In this document: piece after piece, positions 58,266 through 64,000 of the stretch
Layout of the letters: every line of letters begins with the position of its first letter
How positions within the stretch are numbered: position 1 is the first letter of the stretch
DNA from: Metallyticus violacea
Taxonomy: Eukaryota; Arthropoda; Insecta; Mantodea; Metallyticidae
Direction of reading: 5' to 3'
Assembly: GCA_030762175.1 (NCBI GenBank)
Contig: CM060834.1
Span: 25,594,001-25,658,000, forward strand
DNA length: 64,000 nt
Program-made: the position numbers and the translations under genes
The notes under the pieces: generated by a model
Told to the model about the DNA's origin: nothing
The model's input: the letters and a program-made list of their open reading frames with translations, nothing else
The model's database searches: none

Positions 58266-58728
58266 TCTACTTTAACATTATGTCAAGAGTTTGAGTGTCA
58301 AACAAATCTTAAATAATCGATTATTCTATTTTTATTGTCTACATAAAAGGAACCTGTAGTTTATACTTAACATACCATATAGTGCAACATTATACAAAAA
58401 GCTACAAAAACCGGCCTCCCGCGCCGTAAACAAAAGTGACATTGTATTTGTTGCGTCAATTTACGTGTGAATTTGTAGGGCTTCTAAGCATCCGTGCTTG
58501 AATAACCGCGACCACAGTAGGTATAAGACCGGGACTGAACGGCACAAGCTGCTTTCTTGTTTTGACATACGATGAAATAGCCACCCTTTATGGGTTGCCA
58601 TTACACAATTTCCTTAATTTTCCTTTCCCCTCTCCGCAAACATTCCTTCATTATCCGGCTCGTCGTGGCCAGTATAAACTTTCAAATTATCTTTTGCTAG
58701 GTTGTTATTTTTTAATACTTTGTTAATT
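58266..58728. other. no gene recognised
   Basis: The GC-richer patch 58405-58560 may belong to the same transposon as the relic at 58.0 kb. Confidence 0.4.
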
Positions 58729-58732
58729 GTTT

Positions 58733-59014
58733 TTAATGGTGTTTAACGCCCGTTTTTACTGCTGAGGCAGCATAGGCGGTGGACTCTGATGATATATGAG
58801 TGAAATGATCAATTGGGAAAGGATCTTTTTATTTTAAAAAGGAAACGTTCCAGGCCTAAGTTTAGGGTACCTTCCCGGCATTTGCCATTTATGAGGACTG
58901 AGCAAAATATGGAAAAAACCTTAGTCAGGGAGGACGGTCCTGTTGGGATTCGAACCCCAGACCTCCTGCTCAGGAGTCCGCGCCTAAACGACCTCGGCCG
59001 CCCGTGCCGGTTTT
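58733..59014 (-). mobile_element. SINE1 copy i, full length
   Basis: Minus-strand SINE1 from tttttaatggtgtttaacgc through agtttagggtaccttcccgg to gacctcggccgcccgtgccg. The whole family body is present with few deletions. Flanking direct repeats are not convincing. Confidence 0.93.
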
Positions 59015-60105
59015 AGTAATTGTGGCACACTTATTAAGTTGTTCTATATTTTGCAAAATTTGTCATTTGAGCATAGAACAATCTTGGAGTTGGTTTCAAC
59101 AAGTATCCCCATTTTGTTCAACACTTTCATTCTTACTACTGCACCATCAAATGCATCTATTCCCAGAGTCTGACAACAACAAACACATTTTTATAGATGC
59201 GCTGCATCTATTCCTCTATTCTATGCATTTCTATTCACTTTTGTATACTTTGAAGCAAAGAAAGTAAACTTGTAAACACAAACAAATTGAAACTTGTAAC
59301 AGCAGAATAACAGCAAGCGATAAGCAAGGTCGACAACACTATGGAACAAAAATACCATAAAAGAAAATAACATTTCCATACGCAGTTTTTGAACAGAAAA
59401 ACAATCAGGGAGGGAGATATGAGCGTAGGCGTGTTGTTTAAAGACTCACCAAGCGAATCCTTTACATTTAAATGCCCGTTTGAAAGTTTAAATTTTATTT
59501 GTTTGCAATATACAATATCTATCATGAATTTATCTAAATTTCTTAAAACGTTAAAGCATAACATTCTTAAAATAAAATGCTGAAAAGTAAGGCGGCACAA
59601 GCAAATGCTATCTAGTAAGTGAGTCAAGCACTCAGATCGCAAAGTTATGCTACCTCGGACAATCAGTCGGAAGGAATTTGACCACCTTAACACGAGTAAC
59701 AGCAGAGCGGCGTATGTTAATGCCATAACACACAAGGGAATGTAAACACATGGTACGGTACCTAATTAATTATCTAATGGATTACGAAATGAGCTAATCA
59801 CTAGCACAATGGTTAGGGTAGGCTACATCTCATCGAGATAAATGTGTTAATCACTCTAAATGATACCTGTAGAACGATATTCCGATTTCAGAAATTTAAT
59901 AGTTCCTTCTTCAATGCACACGTTCTAAAAGTCATTGCAAATATTCGTTTTATAAATAAGTATTTAGGTATTTAAGTATTTTTACTCCATTTCTATGTAA
60001 ACCGCGGCTGAATGGCGTGATACATTACAAGAACTATAGAGAAAGGAGTGATAAAAGTTCAGTAAAATGTCAAAAATTCATTTCAAAGCGACATGTATAT
60101 GCACA
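59015..60105. other. 166-codon minus-strand frame, probably chance
   Basis: 59235-59735 (-) is the longest open frame in the window. It is rich in Leu, Cys, Phe and Ser, with two or three hydrophobic stretches (for example CYFLLWYFCSIVLSTLLIAC). No family is recognised and there is no Kozak, splice or promoter support. It is more likely a chance frame than a membrane protein gene. Confidence 0.2.
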
Positions 60106-60109
60106 GAAA

Positions 60110-60295
60110 AATTTCGCCACGCAGGAGCTGCGCAAACTACGCGTATTCCTTACCCAGTAGAGTAACTTTAAACAAGATGAAATTATGAGCTTATAAAAAA
60201 AGCTATGGCATTACCGTGTAGTAATGGCGGAAACAAAATTAGAATTTTTGGAACCTATAAGTATCAGAAAAGAGAAACCACATTTATTTATAGAA

Positions 60296-60337
<42 letters not shown>

Positions 60338-61870
60338 GAAATTAAACCACAAACATTAATGGTATGCTATTAATTAAATGAAATATATTACCACCGATAG
60401 AAAAAGCTACGGTGTGGGTATTTTTAAACATTTTTAAACGTAACCATGTTTATGACTTGATATCCTTATATTCAGCAGGAAAATAACAAAAATTTCTTCC
60501 ATTGTGTATTTAAGAAGATTGCGCTAATGTGTTTCAACAAAACAAAAGCGTATTAATATTTAAAAAAAAAGTTACAATGTACTAAGCAAATGTACAGAAT
60601 CAACAATAAACAATTCAAAAGTTTCATCTATTTTCATTGACTATGAAACTGAATTGAAATATTAATATAGCAGAAATATGTAACGCAAACATTTTCCCAA
60701 GGTTATTACAGAGCGCTCTTACATACAAACATAATTCTCACACACATACTACAGCAATATTTCACAGTTCATATCTTCACGACGATGTTTTTGCTAAATA
60801 TAAAACATATGCAACGTTATAAACACGGTTTATATGCTGAATTAGTATGTCTTTTCATTTTAAAACAATATAGAGAAAATTACACAAAAGAAGGCTTTTT
60901 AAATTTCGGTTTTCAAGTATACCCTACTCCTAATGATGAAATTTTCCTATTTTCAGAAAATATTTTTCTTATTTGATTTTAATGGCATATACCGAGTTCT
61001 GTAGTAAACAAACAAATATTAATACAAAGAGATTTTTAAATGTTGGGTCCCAGGTAAACCTTCACTCCTAATGAACCGATTTTCCTGATTTTCAGGAACT
61101 ATTTTTTGTATTTTATTTAAATGGCGTATAGGGAGTTTCGTTTCCAGAAAGCAAATATTGGTGCCGCTAGAGTAATTTTTACATTTTGTGTTTCAGGTAA
61201 ACCTCCATTTCTAATAATCTTATTTCACTAATTTTCAGATTTTTTTTTTTAATTTGAATGATATATACAGAGTTTCATTATGAAAAAATAACAAATATTG
61301 GTACTGCTAGAGCGATTTAAGTTTCAGGTAAACCCCCCCCCCCTTCTAATGGTCCGATTTCCCTGATTTTCACAAACTATCGTATTTTATTTAAATGGCA
61401 CATACTTTGTTGACTTTAAAAAAAATTAAATTGCGGCAGCTAGAGTGATTTTTAAATTTCGCTCTCGTTTTTCAGGTATACCCCCAATCCTAATGGGCCT
61501 ACTGCCCTTGTTTGTTTTCGTGAACTGCTTTTATTAATTTATTTTAAAGAAAAATATCGAGTTTCGTTCTGAAAAATAAAAATTTGTGGCTGGTAGAAAG
61601 ATTTTTAAAAAAAACAAAAAAAAAGTATCTTAACCTCCACCCCCAATCGTAGAATTTTGCTGGTTAATGAATTCGACGAATTGTTTGTTAATGGTTATAT
61701 GCTGAGTTTCGTTGAGAAAAACAAAAATTGCTACAGCTAGTCATTTTCGGTACCTAGTTGGTAGGTTGGACGGAGGTTTGAAGAAATTTTCGCTAAAATC
61801 GTTTCAGGATATAACCGCAATAGCATCGGAATTCGCTAAAAAGGAGGGTGAATTGAGCTTATTCATATAT
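60110..61870 (-). repeat. composite repeat R3, copy 3 (inverted)
   Basis: Read on the minus strand, the 5' block cctttttagcgaattccgat and ctattgcggttatatcctga lies at 61800-61850. About six tandem units of about 130-145 bp follow, with gctagag boundaries near 61735, 61585, 61445, 61305 and 61165, and text such as caacgaaactcagcatataa and ccattaggag-type phrases. Then come agagcgctctgtaataacct (60700-60720), the ATT tract (60298-60338) and gtagtttgcgcagctcctgc followed by gtggcg (60115-60145). Block order and spacing match copy 2 at 33.7-35.1 kb. Confidence 0.85.
60297..60338. repeat. (ATT)n microsatellite inside R3
   Basis: About 40 bp; the same relative place as the AAT tract in copy 2. Confidence 0.95.
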
Positions 61871-63530
61871 ATGTAGGTACAAACAGATTAGATATTAAAC
61901 CTTGGAATATTAGCTATATTTTAATATTCCATGTAATTTAATTTAATTATTAGAATATTGTACTACTGGCCCATTTATTTTTCTCTTTCTCTGAGTAAAG
62001 AATGCTTTTGGGTTAAAGAAGGGCACGGTAAACGCAAAGTGTTATGTCATCTCTGTGAGACAGTATATCTCTGCGGCGCATATAAAAATCTCGTATATTT
62101 TTATGCCTCATTTTGCTTGGGAACGCATCTCTCGCATCGCCACCCTCGAAAAGGAAGGAACGTGTTTGATACGCGGCTGCGTGCCCAATCGCTGCGATGC
62201 ATCTGAATCGCCGCAAGCCGTCAACTCCCCCTCCTGCAAACACTTCACAGATAACGCTCGCCAGCTCTTCACCTTCTTTAAATCTGTCAACGGAAGAGGT
62301 GCTTGCTACTCTCCCCACAACATTACATTACATGGAAAGTTTTGAAAAGGATTTATGGCACATCTCCCGAGGATACAGGTTCGAATGTTGCTTGTGTCGA
62401 CCTACCTAGTTGACATATTTTGTCCTTGTTTTTCCGCGACAGAAAATTCACCGGTCGAGTGGCTTTGCATGTCTATCGTTCCTCATATATCTTCATTAAC
62501 CGCTCTCACCATTTCATCGTCATTGTAGTTCTGCGCAGTTAACATCGACCGTTAATGATTTTTTCATCAATAACAATTACATCTTCAATACTGTAGACCG
62601 GTAACCATGATAAACGTATACAGTTTTGTAAAAAAAACCAGTAGACGGATCAGAAAAATCTGAAGCTACCCATAAATCGTCACTATCAGCATAAAACGTC
62701 TTCTTAATCTTTTTGACAGAAATAGACCGGTATACCTCGGTTTCTGAGGTTATACATAAGTAAAAATTAACGACCGAACACAGATAAAAACACTGCACAA
62801 AGCTCAAGAACCAATTTCACACCCAATCATCATCAGCGGATTTTGAAGAAGTTTCTTTCTATGAGATTCCTTATTTGGGGTTTATATGGGGTGTTAATGA
62901 ACGGCTAATGTTATTTTCAATGTTTATAGAGTTCTTATATCAGTAATTTTGGGGAAACAAGGTTCAAACACGTAAAATGTCGAAGTTATGGGATATTGAA
63001 GTAATTATGAGCTGTCCGTGAGAAACAATATAACTTCAAAAACTAAAATTTTCAGGAAAAAGAGAAAACATTGTTGCAGTTCCATCATTAATAATTTCAT
63101 TTTTTAAGGTTTTTATTTTATTTAAAATTACCACATTATATACCGCGATGTTAAGATATGAAACTTTATTAATAACCAAAGCTTAACATGAAGCAAAATA
63201 TTTTAAGCCTGGAAAAAAGTATTAGGATTCAGTACGCTATACAAAATTACAATAGTCAATATCTGTATATGATTTAAAATTTGAAAATGCATCAAAACAA
63301 TTACACTTAGAACTAATAAATAAGTGGATTTACCTAATTTTGAGTTGCAGAATACATGAACAAAATCACCTTTTCCCTACAAGATGTACGTATTGTTAGA
63401 TATACAGCATAATTTAAAAAGAAACACTACTAGCGAATATTGACATAATTAAATATAAACAAGAAATGCAAACTTGGAGCTCAAGATCTAAAGCATAGTT
63501 CACAATAGTTGCAATTTTATTGATTTTACC
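61871..63530. other. no gene recognised; GC-richer patch 62,030-62,420
   Basis: The patch 62030-62420 has open frames on both strands (for example LNRRKPSTPPPANTSQITLA on the plus strand near 62200-62260) with exon-like composition. No family and no clear GT/AG pair was found. The rest is AT-rich. Confidence 0.3.
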
Positions 63531-63531
63531 G

Positions 63532-63752
63532 TCACGGGTGGCCGAGGTCGTTAAGGCAAGGAGGTCTGGGGTTCGATTCCCCCTGGACCGTTCTCCCTAA
63601 TTGGGTTTTTATCCATGTTTTCCTCAGTCCTCATAAGTGACAAATGCCGGGGAATTCTTTCACAATTTGCCATTTCATTTCACAGTGACATTAGTGTCCA
63701 CTGCTTGGTGGTGTCTCAGTAGTTAAAATGGACGTTAAACACTATTAAAATA
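63532..63752 (+). mobile_element. SINE1 copy j, internally deleted
   Basis: gtcacgggtggccgaggtcg, a shortened head, the B box ggggttcgattccccctgga, cctcataagtgacaaatgcc and a 3' end cgttaaacactattaaaata. The anticodon-arm region gactcgtgagcggg and part of the body are deleted. Confidence 0.88.
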
Positions 63753-64000
63753 AAAACAAAAAATTAATTTTGTTTCGAAAAGTATGTAATAATGCTCTTG
63801 TTTTGTATGATGTTTCATTACATCCCCTAAGAAGACACCAACAGTACGGCGCCCAAAATTTCTAGGAAGAAGTAGAGGTGTGATTATAAAACCTGAATTT
63901 TAAGCAACATTCCACATTCCTTGTTCTTGTAGTTCTCCAAAAGACCATTCACTGAGGAAACAGCTATCTTTACTGCTGCCCAGAAAGCCGTTAATAATTC
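63753..64000. other. no gene recognised
   Basis: The right edge of the window has a short minus-strand open frame (63850-64000) that is not recognised. Confidence 0.4.

Noticed and set aside
59235..59735. Longest open frame, 166 codons on the minus strand
   Set aside because: Leu/Cys/Phe-rich with no recognisable domain, no start context or splice signals; one such frame is expected by chance in 64 kb of both strands.
63532..63752. tRNA gene candidates at the SINE heads
   Set aside because: A and B boxes are present but each is followed by the SINE body, heads are not foldable as complete tRNAs, and copies are repeated many times.
1..64000. Prokaryote-type systems: operons, CRISPR arrays, phage or toxin-antitoxin modules
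   Set aside because: No ribosome-binding sites, no long contiguous genes, no regularly spaced short direct repeats; content is eukaryotic noncoding DNA and transposons.

Overview
The window is eukaryotic nuclear DNA from an animal with a large, AT-rich, repeat-laden genome. An arthropod, probably an insect, fits best: there are many insect-type mariner/Tc1/IS630 transposase relics, two abundant tRNA-derived SINE families, an arthropod-like FAM20 kinase exon, and long ATT and GAA microsatellites. This is an inference from content; no species marker is visible. There are no operons, rRNA genes, CRISPR arrays or prokaryote-type genes.

The only host protein-coding sequence I can defend is one 93-nt internal exon on the minus strand (56,907-56,999). 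It has a TTGTTGCAG acceptor and a GTAAGT donor and encodes the start of the kinase core of a FAM20C-type secretory-pathway kinase. The DNA around it would then be intronic. No other exon of that gene was located. Almost all long open frames in the window are chance or lie in decayed transposons.

Layout. 0-6.5 kb: SINE1 copy with target-site duplication (TSD), minus-strand mariner relic, TAA/GAA microsatellite, LINE reverse-transcriptase relic, hairpin element, second SINE1 with TSD, mariner C-terminal relic, and a perfect 43-bp inverted repeat with a hammerhead-like core. 10-11 kb: a copy of a minisatellite-bearing repeat. 12-20 kb: SINE2, mariner relic, an 81-bp tandem duplication, a SINE2 next to a SINE1, two more SINE1 copies and a coding-like pseudogene. 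20-31 kb: two IS630/Tc-type relics, a LINE 3' end, a DUF4817-like helix-turn-helix, and SINE1 copies. 33.7-35.1 kb: second copy of the minisatellite-bearing repeat. 36.4-39.4 kb: Tc1-like element with long terminal inverted repeats (TIRs), an ATT tract, a mariner relic. 40.1-41.7 kb: a large palindrome, a near-perfect hairpin and a Mutator-like relic. 44-46 kb: IS630/Tc relic and an array of about 160-bp tandem units. 47-55 kb: SINEs, a tRNA-like sequence and GAA tracts. 56-64 kb: LINE relic, the FAM20C exon, another transposase relic, SINE1 copies and the third minisatellite-bearing repeat, inverted.

Nothing here looks like a multi-gene system. The most unusual items are the FAM20C exon, the family of hairpin/palindromic elements that share a TGAAGA-stem-CGAAA architecture, and the three-copy composite repeat built around a minisatellite of about 120-145 bp units.
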